A DNA stretch of 64,000 nucleotides from Adiantum capillus-veneris (GCA_014529385.2 CM043942.1:6633001-6697000); one strand, 5' to 3'; counted from the first letter of the stretch, positions 1 through 11,629 are shown. Translations and numbers: made by a program. Notes: generated by a model not told the origin, from the letters alone.

Positions 1-930
1 ATGTGTTTGTCTTCAGTTGTACATATTCTCAGGGAGTGTTATGTCATATGTGTTCTGCATTGTGTGTTATACGGGATACGTATAATACGCTTAAATCGGG
101 TGTATTACACAACACCATTAATTAAATGGACGTATAATATGGTGCCACATCAGCAAAATCATCGTATCGATTAATTTCTATATTTCTATTAAAAATTATA
201 TATTGCTCTATATTAGCATGGACTGCGAGCCTTTTTTCATTGTGGAGTTGCCTTGATTTCAACGTAGAGGTGAACTCTAAAATCCGAAACCAAAACAAAA
301 AAATTGGTTTGATTCAAAAATTGGTTGAGGTGTAAGTCTTGTGGCCACAAATTTTGCGGGAATGCACACAAGATATAAGAACATGTGTTCAACATACCTG
401 GAAATGTGCTAGCCTACAAAAATCCCCCCAAAGGTATCGTTGAAGAGTTTCCTAAGTGGCCGCTTAAAGCAAAGACAATACTTGCCAAAGGAAAAAGGAA
501 GGTTGGTCTATAAGTAGTTAACTCGTTGGGCGAGAGGGATGTGGAGATGACCTTTGAAGCTTAAATAAGCCAACCGTCCATGTATACTCCCTCGCTATTG
601 CTGCATACAATCAAGCATCTGGGTGGTTCAAACCCCACATGCACCACTTCCCATTTCAAAGGATGCAGTGTAGCATCAGTTGGTCAACATGCATATAATA
701 CTTCTACTTTGTATCAAGCATTTGATAAGCAATGGTTTCTTGAGATCCATATCAAGTGGAATCAAGCTTTTGTAATCCATAATCCTTTCTTCAAGAATGA
801 TTTGATGAGCACAATGAAAAAAGGTTTTGTGGCACCACCTGATTACAACAAGATGCGTACAGAATATCTAGATAAAGTCTCAAAGGATTCACTGTGTTTT
901 TTCGTACGATATGACATGAGTGTACAAGAA

Positions 931-966
<36 letters not shown>

Positions 967-1728
967 TAAGGGCTACATACAACAACGTGGGCCACCTCAA
1001 ATACAATGGTTTTATTGAACAAATTGAACTAGCACACGAGTGATACACTTACTAGACATTTACCATTCTCTAGAACTCTCTTCTTCCCCTCCATATCTTG
1101 CCTCCAAACCTCATCCTCTTCGTATCCTATTGTGTTTTGAGGTTCTCTTGAGCTCATGGTATGTAATTTTTTCTTTGTAAATCTTCAACTACCATGAATG
1201 ATCTCGTTGCTTGGCTACCTTTAGTGGTATCTCCTAATGATAGACCTGAAAAATTTGATCCACTTGTCTCAAAGAATTCCATGCCTTCCAAAATGGATGT
1301 CTCATGATTTGAGAGTGCTGGAAATCTTTCGCAAGAAAATTCTATTTTTCTACCAATTATCCTTTAATCCTTTTTCAGTTTGAGGTTCAGATGCTAGTGA
1401 GAGCAAGTGTGATGGCTAGGTTGGAGTAAACTCTGAGATTGGATAAAAAGATGATGATGATGATGATGTTAACGCTTTATATCTTACTGCTAGGGACTGA
1501 CAAGTTTCTAGTAACTTAGATGTAGAAGCTTAGGCATACATTTGACTTTTGCACGTGATCATTAAGCATTGGATGAGTGACATGCTCTTTAGTATTCTAG
1601 TTTGTAAATGGGTGAGTACATTCATTGAACAGACTATAGCTTCTTTTTCAAGTTTTTATTTAAAAAAACTATTTTTGTTTGCAAATGGTCCTTTCATTCA
1701 AATCCCGAGATTTTCTTTTCAGTTTTTT
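1..1728. other. AT-rich intergenic DNA, no gene recognised
   Basis: No coding region, RNA gene or intact mobile element is visible here. The short open frames lack known motifs and the longest ends in a poly-G run. A short (GAT)n run lies near 1450-1468. Confidence 0.6.
931..962. repeat. 32-nt poly-G homopolymer
   Basis: An uninterrupted run of 32 G residues. It creates a poly-Gly tail in one strand's open frame and poly-Pro in the other. The exact length is likely to be uncertain, since such runs are hard to sequence and assemble. Confidence 0.9.
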
Positions 1729-1899
1729 GTTTTAAAATGGCAACATGAGGCTTGACCTTCTTGTTTTTGTTTTTTAGCGTGCTAAAGGCCTTAGTAGCCA
1801 TATGGATGAAGGTCGTTACGTTCAATTTTAATTGTTAGACACATGTCTCTCAAGAGAGCTTAAAAGTCTTCGAGGAAAAGAGATCATGTCCTTTCAAAC
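1729..1899 (+). repeat. Dispersed repeat, copy 1
   Basis: This stretch is clearly related to 3211-3439. Shared landmarks are the GGCAAC..TGAG..TTCACC/GACC block, the GTGCTAAAGG/ATGCTTAAAGG block, a TTGTTAGACA block, and the end ATCATGTCCTTTCAAA. The second copy carries about 60 extra bases. It is probably part of an old mobile element; no coding is visible. Confidence 0.7.
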
Positions 1900-2163
1900 A
1901 AACATGCGTTCATTTTTTTGGCATGTTGAAAAAGACTTGTATTCATAGGATTTTGCTGACAAGATAAATGTTTTTTAATTATTTTGACTTGTAAAGAGTG
2001 TTTTTCATTTAAGGACTTTACAGAGATTTATTTTATTTAAAAAATTTAATTATTTTTTATGCTAATCAAATCTATCCTTTTTAACAAAGACAATAAAGTA
2101 TTCTTTTGTTTTAATTTTTCATAGTGTCGTTTTATTTTATTTTATTTTGATTTTATTCTTTTC

Positions 2164-2770
2164 AGATGAGAATGTGCAATATGCACCTTTCACCTTATTA
2201 TTTAAGTGAAGCCTTTATAAAATATTCGTGATTATGTATGTACAATGGATAATATAGTGAGCGTATAATGGATAGAATAATGTATGTTTTTATTTTACTT
2301 TGTTTTCAATTGATTAGGTCTCTCCAATCTCAGAAAATTAAGAAAAAATTCAAAACATCTCCGGTGCATAAGGTAAGGGTGAGTTTAGGAAATGAAAAGA
2401 CCATGGAGGCGGAAAGTCAAAAGTCTTTTTGTGTGCATATAAATAGAGATGGTCGAATGCACCTTAATTGATTTTCTTTCATCTAGCGTTTTCAAGCTTT
2501 TAGAGCCATTAGAAAAACCTTTTAATTGATAATGTGCAATGTGTATCTTTCACCTTACAGAGGGTCTTTCCTAATATATAAACCATTTGTGATTATAGAT
2601 AATATAGATAATATAATGTATGTTGTTGTTTTTTTAAAATTTTTTTTTGTTTTATTTTGTTTTCAAATGATAATGTTTAATATGCACCTTTCACCTTATT
2701 ATTTATCTAGGGCCTTTTCTAATATATAAATCATTTGTGATTATGTATATATAGTGGATCATATGATTTT
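2164..2770 (+). repeat. Three degenerate direct repeats around an ATGCACCTTTCACCTTA block
   Basis: Three diverged copies start near 2164, 2527 and 2666. Each has an AATGTGCAATATGCACCTTT-like start, then TTTCACCTTA, a CTAATATATAAA-type block, a GTGATTAT block and an ATAATGTATGT block. They look like an old tandem or serial duplication and carry no credible ORF. Confidence 0.6.
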
Positions 2771-3210
2771 ATATTAAACACAACAAAAATTCCATGTAAT
2801 TATAGGCACTCATTTAAACTTACTCTCCATAAATCTCATCCGCTCCTTAACTTAGCAAGCCTTCATGCCTCCTCATCGTGTTTTCAATATTTTCATAAGA
2901 TTGTTGCCCACATGCCAATGCATATACATCCACACCCACATGCCTTTTGTTTTAAAATGTCTTTTATGATCTTTTTGATGGGGTGGCTCCCTTGTTCGGT
3001 TGGTTTTTGATAGTCACTCATGAATCTACTGATACCCTGGCTTTGATTGTTGACCAAAGTTTTTTATATAATTTTTTGGTTTGATAATAAAATATAACTC
3101 ACTATTGTGAGTATCGTAAAAAAAAATTAAAAATATATTTTGTTTAGCTTGAAATTTATCTCTTGAATTAAAGGGTTGCTTTCTCACTTGTTATTTTAAA
3201 ACTTCTTTTT

Positions 3211-3439
3211 GTTTTAAAAAATGGCAACTTGAGTCTTCACCTTGTTGAAATAATTTTTTAATTTTCATAGACTCTATTGTCCTCACCAAATAGAGCATCC
3301 CCATCATGGAGATCTTTTTGGCATGCTTAAAGGTCTTAGTATCCAGATGGGTGAAGGTCGTCGAATTCTAGTTGTTAGACATCTGTCCCTTAAAAGAGCA
3401 TTAAAAGTCTTGAAAAGAAAGAAATCATGTCCTTTCAAA
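3211..3439 (+). repeat. Dispersed repeat, copy 2
   Basis: Related to 1729-1899 in the same orientation, about 1.5 kb downstream. Between the shared blocks it has an extra AT-rich segment. The pair could be remnants of LTRs or of a segmental duplication; no terminal motifs settle this. Confidence 0.7.
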
Positions 3440-4240
3440 TGTTGTTTCCAAAGATGAATTCTTTTTTTTTTGGAGGAGGGCACAACAAATGATTTGAAGT
3501 TTAATCATAAGAATCTTTTTAAAACTTTTGAATTTTTTTTGTGTACCACAAATCATTTTAAAGTTAACAAATTCACTATGGCCTACATATGGCTATTTAA
3601 AAGAATTACATAATAAAAGGCTTCTTTGTAAGAGAGAAATGAAAGGTTGTTGTATATGTTTAGATGATGACATGGCTCGTGGAGCATGGTTCCTGTTGAA
3701 ACTTTTTGTTTTCTTAATCTATTTCTCCACTCACTATTGTGAGTTCAACAAAAACAAAAGAGAAAGTTTAGTAGTATTGGTTTAAGAAGGCCATAGAGAA
3801 GTGGTGGAGAAAACGTGCATATCTCTCACCATCAAAAGTTTCACTATCACATTAAATGTAATATAATCTTTGTTTGCAATTTAGTTTTTTTAATCATCAT
3901 ATTATTAGATACAATACAATTTCTTCTTCATTTTAGTGTTTTTAAAAGGTGTCTCTTTATTGGTGTTGATGTGAGGCATTAAAAATGTATAAAGAAGATC
4001 CTCTCCTTCTCCCTCCCTCTGTGGCTAGAAAAATAGATTCTCCCTAAGTGGTGAGAATAAGGATAAACTTGACTTTCTTTCAATTTTTAAGTCAAAATTT
4101 GAAGCTTTTGTCAAGAATAACACTAAAACTTGTGTAAATTTCTCGGTTTTCTTAAAGACAAGCTCAAAATCTAATCGGGGATTTTACAATTTTAGCCAGT
4201 TAAAATACATTGGACCTTGGTTTTTTATTAACACTTCCTT

Positions 4241-4242
<2 letters not shown>
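3440..4242. other. Intergenic DNA, nothing recognised
   Basis: AT-rich sequence without recognisable coding or repeat termini, apart from the palindrome ACTCACTATTGTGAGT at 3729-3744 (also at 3098-3113). Confidence 0.5.

Positions 4243-4324
<82 letters not shown>
4243..4324. repeat. Compound (TC)n(AC)n microsatellite
   Basis: About 22 TC units followed directly by about 19 AC units. The open frames across it on both strands (SLSLS.., HTHTHT.., CVCVCV..) are simple-repeat artefacts. Confidence 0.95.
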
Positions 4325-4329
<5 letters not shown>

Positions 4330-4731
4330 GAGTGTTCGGAAAAAGTGTGCCTCAACTTAGCCTTGAGCCAGTTGAAAATCCAAATCGGTCGCCTAAAGGG
4401 AGGGGGAGAAGGAGAAAATCTGTTTGGAAAATTTATAACAATAGAGAAAAATTGCAAAAAAGACAAATAATTTTGTAAAATTTCCTCTTTGAATCTACCC
4501 CAAAGGAAATTTTCTATGTTTTTTAAAATGTTTTTTCTTGAACATTCACACACGTGTACACACACACAATTTATTACAGCTAAAAATATTACCTTCTTGA
4601 GGCCACCGTAAAAAGTTTACCTTGTTTTGTTTTCAAAACTCAAAGTGATGAGTGATTAATATTAGCAGAACCAAAAAATTATAATTTTAAGTCATGCTTG
4701 AGACACACCATGACATCTAAATATATAGTTC

Positions 4732-4908
4732 ATTGTAATCTAAATAGTTCATTGTTAATTTTTTTTCAAACAATGTAATATTTTATTGCGATACCACATA
4801 TCTTAAAATACTAGTGTCACTATTGTGAGATTTTAAGACGTGGTATCACAATAAAACATTGCATTTTTTTGAAAAAAAAAAGTAAGAATGAACTATTTAG
4901 ATTACAAT
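4732..4908. mobile_element. Foldback MITE-like element
   Basis: The arms are long imperfect inverted repeats. The left arm begins ATTGTAATCTAAATAGTTC and the right arm ends with its near-exact reverse complement at 4908. Internal blocks (GATACCAC / GTGGTATC, and CTTAAAATA / ATTTTAAG) also pair, leaving a short loop around GTCACTATTGTGAG. About 177 bp with no ORF, as expected of a non-autonomous foldback MITE. No clear target-site duplication was found. Confidence 0.75.
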
Positions 4909-5757
4909 AGATTTCAAAAGCATAAAAAATAATGTTTGACACAATACTTAATGTCCCTCTTTAAAAACAGAGATACACAAATGTCAACACCCTCTCACAA
5001 GGGTCTAAAAATAATAATTATATTTTTTTATTATCATTAGCTTACCATGTAGCACTAACTAGCAAGCTTTATCCAATGGTCTAGAGATGCACGCAAAATC
5101 TAATCCTTTACTATGGACTACTTATGTAGTCCAAAAAGTAGACTAAATTCCACAAAAAAACACGCACATTTCATATAGGCAAGGCCACCCCTTTATATAG
5201 ATTAGAAGTATTCTGAATTTCTAATTGCAAAAAGCTTTTCATTTTCTACACCCTTCAATTTTGCATTTTACATATTTTTAACGTGTTTTTATTTTTCCCA
5301 AACTCTGGATACCTAATCACTGTGAAATTAAGACATTTCATGAAGGGTTTTGATTTTTATTTTTAATAAATCCACTCAAAACTTTTCATGAAGAGAATTA
5401 ACCAAAAATTATATAAAGAATTAAAGTATGCTAAATTAAAAATTCAAAGTTTTATATACTTAATCTACTAAAATCTTTTGATGTCTTCCCTAGATGGTTT
5501 CTAGAAAGATGCTTTCTCTATGTCACTTTGTCTCTAACACTGTTATAGGCCTATGGCACTAGAAATTGACTCAAAGATATGCAAAGCATTATTTTTTACT
5601 GGAACAAGCCTAAATGTTTCAAGATGGCAAAAAGTTATCACAATTGTTGGGGACAATCTCACAAAATTCCAGAGAGCAAAGTGGAGAAGACAATTTTTAG
5701 ACAACAATTTCAATCTCAATAGGGATAAAGTTTGTGTACTAGGCTTAGTTAGCATGT
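4909..5757. other. Intergenic DNA, no gene recognised
   Basis: AT-rich. A 68-codon frame at 5553-5759 overlaps a 75-codon frame on the other strand; neither has a recognisable motif. Confidence 0.5.
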
Positions 5758-6371
5758 AGATAATAAGCACAATTACTATCTAGCATCCCAAAATGATCCA
5801 ATTTTGCCAAAGTTTCCTTGCACTTTGCTTCCACATGTTATAATGAACCCATACATAAACTAAACCAGAGACAAAATATTTTCACCTTTACACCTGGTCA
5901 AAAAATGCATCAAAGTCTCTCATTTCCAAAATAGATCCCAAGGAGCATTTGGAGAAACCAAAATTCACCAGAACCACATTCAAAGATTCATCTTCTCAAG
6001 GACAACAAGTGTGTATAGACAAAATGTTCAAAAGTTGGAAAACTAGGGGGGAAGATAATAAGCGCGATTAATATCTTCCAACTCCAAATTAGCTCTACTT
6101 CATAAATTTTTGAAACAACTTGTTACACCATGTCATCACAAGCCCATCCACCAAGTTTGAGTAAACTTAGACATCTAATGTATATCTTTTCATACTTACC
6201 CGGTTTCATAGTCATATGTTCCAAAAATTGCTCCATCTCTCACTCCACTAATCCAAATTCTTCCAAAAGCCAATCAATGCCTATTCATAATTCCCTTAAC
6301 CCATTCATAGAGTCAAAAGTCAAAAAATCATGCAAAAATCTAGCCTTAGATAGTAAAGTTTCTTATTATCC
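5758..6371 (+). repeat. Near-palindrome array with 295-bp spacing
   Basis: Three related 24-nt near-palindromes begin at 5758, 6053 and 6348, exactly 295 bp apart. They have AGATA and TATCT/TATCC outer arms, and the clearest (6053-6076) has a GCGCGATTA core. The sequence between them has diverged. The array lies directly upstream of a decayed coiled-coil ORF, as do the CGCG palindrome arrays at 47264 and 59677. The 24-mer differs from the 18-mer of those arrays, so kinship rests on spacing, core and position. Confidence 0.5.
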
Positions 6372-6561
6372 TCTGCTTATTTTTTTTTGTCCAAATTGGC
6401 ATTTTTTTAGTTGCACCATGTTTACTTAGCTTAAGTAACAAGCTTTAAGTATCAGAATAGAAAATGGAAAATTTAGGGTTCACATAAAGAATTGCACATA
6501 TATTTCTAGTCTGAATTTTACCTAATAGGAAAACATGTGGTCCCTACTTACAGGTTCATCA

Positions 6562-8330
6562 ATGCAAACATCCGCACGGCTAGCCCAAAAGAAGAAGACC
6601 TTGAAGCAATGGCTCCAAGAGTTCCCGGCCTACCAGCTGGAAGAAAAAGAAAAATCAATTAAAGTAGGAAAGAAGAGTTATATATTAGAAGCCCACTAAT
6701 ATGATCCACAAATAGGCCAAACACCCCATCAGATTGTATTACCAGCACTTCCATTTCATAGCAAGGAGACCCCCAAGATATACCACATCCAACCATGTTG
6801 TTGCCTCTGCCTTCACAATGGTGTTAAACTCAAAGTAGACATTGGCCATTGATCATGCCCATTATGTGCCCAACACTTTAACAAGCACCAAGAAGAGTCA
6901 TGGTGTTTTCTACATAGGGGCCCCATAAGTACTCACTAGAATAGCCTATCATGCGGTGGGAATGACCGCTTGGCTGATTGCTGGTGTAAGTAATGAAGAG
7001 GAGGAGGAGGAAGAAACTGAAGTGGCAAAATCCAAATCTTGCAAGACTAGATCTTTCAAGAGCTTTAACTCACCATTGTGATCGCCCAAATGGAAAGAGC
7101 TAGAGACTGATAGCCTTTCTAAAGTTAGACTCCTAGAAAATCAAGAATTTGATGGACATGACCAAGAAGAAAAGGAAGAAGAGCCGATTCCTTCAAAAAT
7201 AGAAGAACAAAAGAAAAGAGTTGCCAAAGGTAGACAAAAAATGGATGAGAGGAGGAGAAAAAGAGAAAAAGTGCCCCCATCAGTGCAGATTGAAGAACCT
7301 TCTCAAAGGGCAACTGGACTACAAAGGGGAAGAGGAACCTTTGACTTAATAAGAGGATTACAAGGCAATTTAGAAGAGTAATGGCAACCTAATCCTCGAC
7401 AGCTTCAAACTAAAACTCAATTATTTGACATGTAGATGACCCATTGGCTAGGTTAGAATACCTCTATGGCCTAGAAGAAAGGACAAGATCATAGAAAACT
7501 ATTGAAGGAGAATACAAAATGGCTCAAATTGAGGTACCCACCACCATAGACACCTCAAAGGAGCAAGAAACTACATCAGCATCTACAACATCTAGAAATA
7601 TAGATACGCGTGTGTCTACCACTATATTGCAGACAAAGCAGCCAACTTTGTCACCAATACAAGAAGATCCTCTAGAAGATTATCTACCTACTGATACAAT
7701 TCCAGATCAAAGTCACAATGAGAGGATAATGGGGCACCAAAAGCACAAAGTCCAAGGGAAGTGATTTCAAACAAACATGAGGAGAAAGTGGAAAGCAAAA
7801 CTGAGCATGTAGAAGTTTGAAGGGAGGCAAGTACATCCACTACCAAGAAGATGGCTCCTCTCTAGAAGAGGTAGAAGATTATGCAAAACGAATCCATTCC
7901 ATGATAGAGTTGTTAAAAACAAAAGTAAGCACTCATCAACAAAGCATTCAAACTTTAAATAATACAGAGGAATATTGGGCCACAAGAGTCGAGATAACAA
8001 TGAGTATAATAATATGCATGATCAATCACAAGAACTAACCAAGGACCTACAAGCTAAAGATTAAAAGCATATAAAAGAGGTACATACGATGGCCGCAATC
8101 ATGGACCTGCTATCTACTACTACAAAAGAGCAAGAATAAAAGCTACAAGAGGCAAACAAAGCTCTTTTGGATACTAAATGTGCATGCATAATGGCTGCAA
8201 ACATAGTTGGAAGTGGCTAACCTACAAGTAGTTCACGCAGAAGCCAGAGTGAAAGACCAAAAAAAATATTATTGCCAAATTAAAAGAAAATCTCATAGTC
8301 TTGACACTACAAGGCTCGAACGTGGCCTAT
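6562..8330 (+). pseudogene. Decayed transposon-type coiled-coil ORF
   Basis: A CTTACAG acceptor-like site at about 6547-6553 is followed by an ATG at 6562. A charged open frame then runs with scattered stops and frame changes to about 8330. Recognisable stretches, in order, are a basic N-terminal segment (ARLAQKKKTLKQW), a Glu/Lys/Arg-rich part near 7150-7370, a Thr/Ser/Pro-rich linker near 7519-7764, and heptad-like coiled coil near 7850-8200 (HSMIELLKTKVSTHQQSIQ). The order of charged part, linker and coiled coil matches ORF-X at 60716-64000, and the palindrome array just upstream strengthens the comparison. I do not recognise a catalytic domain. It is probably an old relative of ORF-X, but low-complexity charged sequence can look alike by chance. 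Confidence 0.45.
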
Positions 8331-9220
8331 TAGGCATTGTAAAGGGGGAATGATAGTATGAACCTTGTCAATGCTTACAATGCTTCACTAGAGTAAGCAA
8401 ATGTAAATGCTTTCTAAATGAACAATGTTTTGTCTTATAAGACTAATCCTCTTTTGTGCACAAATTTAAATAGTATGCATGCTTAGCATCATGTTTGTGA
8501 TGACGCCGTTACTGAAACACCAAGGAGAATTTGTCAATCTACTTTTGGAGTATGATATGGACTAAAGAGCAGACATGCTTGCGGCAGCTACATCTCCCAA
8601 GCACCAAATGGACTAGTCATCCATTCTGGAATGATGTCGCAAGGTGAAAAGGGATCCTCTACCTGCCAAGAAACGTAGACTAATGACTAAGACTTTATCC
8701 CTTCTACCTCTCACTTGAGGAGGAAGAGGAAAAGAGGAAGTGAAAAGATGATAATATTCCCAAAACGTGAGTGTGTGAGAGGTGTATACCCCCCAAGCAT
8801 AACCCTTTCTTGCTTTGGGTGAGCCCCCCCCCCCCCCGCTTGGCTGAAGATTCAAGCTTATTGGACCCCTCTCCCCGTAGCCAATCACATGCAACATGCA
8901 TTTCAAGCACATGGGTAGTCTTTGGGCAAGTGTCCTCCTTATCCCTTTGAGAGAGAGAGCCTAAAAATATCTATATATTTGTTGAATGGAACTAGAATCT
9001 CATTGGATCCCTCTTTAGCCCAGCCAATAGCATTCCGACACACCATGTTGCTAAGCATAGGGAGATCCTTGTATGTGTCCATGTGCCCCTTGAGAAAAGG
9101 GGTGCCCTTTGGGTGAGTGGGAGGTTAAGTCAAAGATTCCCCTAACTTTGGGGCTTTCCCCCTCTTTTGTAGGGTCTATTTTTGACTCAAGCACCTTACC
9201 CGACATGCATGCGAAGCTTC
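8331..9220. other. Intergenic DNA with a poly-C run
   Basis: No gene recognised. A run of 14 C residues lies at 8824-8837. The minus-strand frames at 8613-8912 are not supported by any motif. Confidence 0.5.
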
Positions 9221-9354
9221 TCAAGCACCTTACTCATCAAGCATGACAAGCACCTCAAGCACCTTAGTCATCAAGCACGACAAACACCTCAAGCACCTTA
9301 GTCATCAAGCACGACAAGCACCTTGGTCAGCAAGCACGACAAGCACCTCAAGCT
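9221..9354 (+). repeat. 34-bp tandem repeat
   Basis: About four imperfect copies of a unit beginning TCAAGCACCTTAGTCATCAA. Copies start at 9221, 9255 and 9289, with a degenerate fourth after about 9317. Copies abut without unique spacers, so this is a minisatellite, not a CRISPR array. Confidence 0.8.
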
Positions 9355-9465
9355 TAGGTTGGGTTCCCACCTCAAGCTCAGCCCTAGCTTGGACTTTTAA
9401 CACTAACCATTGGAGGTCTTTAATGAAGCTAACCCTAAGGTCTTTTAAGCTCCATTAGATGCACG

Positions 9466-9756
9466 TTTTTCTTTGATAGACTACCTCCTTTTGGACCCCT
9501 ATTGAGATGTAACCATCTCTCCTCTTGGTCCCTTGCTGAGATAAGTCCAGAAGCACTTATTGAAATTTCTCTTTGGTAGACCGTCTCCTTTTCGATCCCT
9601 ATTGAGATGCAACCATCTCTCATTTTGGTCCTCTGTTGAGATAATTTTAAAAGCATTACATATTTCTCTTTGGTAGGCTGTCTCCTTTTGGACCCCTATT
9701 GAGATGCAACCATCTCTCTTTTTGGTCCCTTGCTGAGATAGGTCTAGAAGCACATG
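9466..9756 (+). repeat. About 97-bp tandem repeat, three copies
   Basis: Copies at roughly 9466-9565, 9566-9662 and 9663-9756. Each contains TTTCTCTTTGGTAG, a CCCCTATTGAGATG block, CAACCATCTCTC and a TTGCTGAGATA block. The minus-strand frames in this region (KRDGCISIG.. repeats) are translations of the repeat. Confidence 0.85.
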
Positions 9757-10690
9757 TCTCTATTCTAACCCTTGTTACCGTTTATTCTCCCACATTAAAT
9801 GATCAGTTTAACATGAGAAAATCATTTGGGTTAGCTAGATATTAGATTTTGTGACATTACCTCTCTCTTGAAATCATAGTCGTCCTAGACTATGAGGTAG
9901 AGAAGATAAAGCCTAGTCATTTGGTGAAGAATATAAGGCAATGTATGTGGTGAAAAAGATATATTTAAAATTTCTATTTACAAGTCTGTACGAACGCTAG
10001 CAAAAACCATATTTAATTTCCTTTTGTAATTAAAGAGCAATTTTTAAGCAAACCCTTTTAATAACACTCTTGAAATTTTTGACCTTCATACTACCGGAAA
10101 AAAAAACTTAAGAAGGGAGATGGGCATCAAATCCTTTTTTTTTTTCAAAACTCACAATTGTGAGTGGATGTATTAAAATGTCACCAAGAAAAATACAAAT
10201 CAGCCTGCATAGAGAAGGATTCAATTAGCAAACATCAATTTCAAAATTCAAAAAAGATGTGTGGGAACAAGGGAAAAAGGAGAAAAGATGAGAAAGATAG
10301 CATGAAACTAAAGAAGAGCTCAAATTTCCTCTTTCAAAAAGCACACATAGTTTTATGGATGGTTCTGATACTTCAGAACACCCAAAAAATACAATCAAGT
10401 CCCCACCCATTTATTTGGTAGATTCATGGACCGGGCTTGTCAGTCCAATAGGTGTGTAGGTGATTGCCGATGAGAGGCGTACCACTTATCTTATTTTTAT
10501 AGCAGTTGTGCAACGATTGGCCACTGTGGGTGCCCATGTATGAATGGGCCAAACTCTTATTAAAGGTCCATTTGACATAAAAATCCTCTACCTTGAGGTG
10601 TTAGCTAAGAAGTTCTCTTGCTCCATCTCTGTCTCCTCCTCCTTCTATGTGTGTGTGTATGCTAGAGAGAGAGAGAGAGAGAGAGAGAAA
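9757..10690. other. Intergenic DNA, nothing recognised
   Basis: No gene seen. It contains the perfect palindrome ACTCACAATTGTGAGT (10150-10165) and a (GA)n run ending near 10688, immediately before the integrase relic. Confidence 0.5.
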
Positions 10691-10840
10691 GATGCCCTTA
10701 CATCCTGTTAAAGCGACTCAACCATTTGAAAAATGGGGTTTAGACTTTGTAGGCCCAATTAGTCCGACAGCTCATAACACTCAATCTTGATATATTTGAC
10801 ATTGACTATGTGACAAAGTGGGCGGAAGCCAGAGCACATA
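10691..10840 (+). pseudogene. Ty3/gypsy integrase core relic
   Basis: Conceptual translation gives PFEKWGLDFVGPISP followed, after in-frame stops and one frame change, by IDYVTKWAEARA. This is the first catalytic-Asp block of a plant Ty3/gypsy integrase (usual form WGLDFVGPI..ATDYVTKWAEA), and the live gypsy integrase at 55670-55770 has the same two blocks. The match stops near 10840, and an LTR begins 50 bp later. Only a fragment of about 50 codons is left, so this is the 3' end of a broken copy. Confidence 0.8.
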
Positions 10841-10889
10841 GTCAATGGCACCCGAATTACAAGATTTGGTTGTTGGCACCCGACGCTAC

Positions 10890-11225
10890 TGTGGGGGTCC
10901 TTCCCATGTGGCATAGCATGCAAGGCAAGTCGGGAAATCAGTGGTTTACATGTAAGTGTGCTATAGATAAAGTCCGTTGAAAAGAGAAAGTTGCCAAAAA
11001 AAGACCACTCACCCAATGAAGGGGCCGTTTTTTGCTATTTTCGGTAGATTTTGCAGCGAGAGCTTCAAGAACCAAGAAGAGGAGGGCTACCTAGATGGTT
11101 GCGGAGAACTTAGAGAAGAGCATTGGACTGCATCTTTGGAGAATCAAGCTTGCACTTCCCTCCTTTTGCTATCAATTCCTGATCCCCTTTTTCTCTCTAT
11201 TGTTTTCTCTTCTATAGTTGGTGTT

Positions 11226-11309
<84 letters not shown>

Positions 11310-11337
11310 TTGCCCCGAGGCCGTTCTTTTGTGTGGC

Positions 11338-11382
<45 letters not shown>

Positions 11383-11629
11383 GAGAGATAGAGGGAGAGA
11401 GAGCAACGTCTTGTGTGATAGTGGTGTGTGAAATTGAAGCGGTGTGGGTGCTGTGTGAGTTTGGATTATGTGAAGTGTGTGCACGCTTGTTGATAAGCAG
11501 TGGAAAGGGTCTGTTGAAAATTTTGTTATATCAAAGGTGTTATTGAGTGGATTAGGGTGTTGTGATCATCTTGGGCTATAAAGAGGCAATATGTGAGTGT
11601 TTTTTGGTGTGTTTTCATTCCCCCTTTCC
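10890..11629 (+). repeat. Gypsy-family LTR, copy 1
   Basis: It begins TGTGGGGGTCCTTCCC and matches 14540-15165 block by block: the AAAAAAAGACCACTCACC region, GGAGAATCAA.CTTGCACTTCC, TCTCTATTGTTTTCTCTT, and a TGTGATCATC..GAGGCAAT..GTGAGTGTTTT end. It is longer than the other copy mainly because of its microsatellites. It directly follows an integrase relic, as a 3' LTR would. Confidence 0.75.
11227..11402. repeat. (GT)n and (GA)n microsatellites inside the LTR
   Basis: About 40 GT units at 11227-11306 and a mostly GA run at about 11340-11402. The 189-codon plus frame and 90-codon minus frame across them are repeat artefacts. The related LTR at 14540 has only short GT and CA runs here, so they expanded after the copies separated. 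Confidence 0.95.

Noticed and set aside
4200-4565. 121-codon minus and 86-codon plus frames
   Set aside because: Translations of the (TC)n(AC)n microsatellite (RERERE, CVCVCV, SLSLSL, HTHTHT).
5543-5770. Overlapping 68- and 75-codon frames on opposite strands
   Set aside because: No motif, no codon signal and no neighbour that supports either.
9221-9354. Possible CRISPR-like regular repeat
   Set aside because: Units abut with no unique spacers, repeats are imperfect, and the context is a plant nuclear genome.
9435-9753. Minus-strand frames with repeated KRDGCISIG-like segments
   Set aside because: They arise from the 97-bp tandem repeat and have no recognisable domain.
10977-11546. 189-codon plus frame and overlapping 90-codon minus frame
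   Set aside because: Mostly CVCV, RERE and HTHT translations of (GT)n and (GA)n microsatellites inside an LTR.
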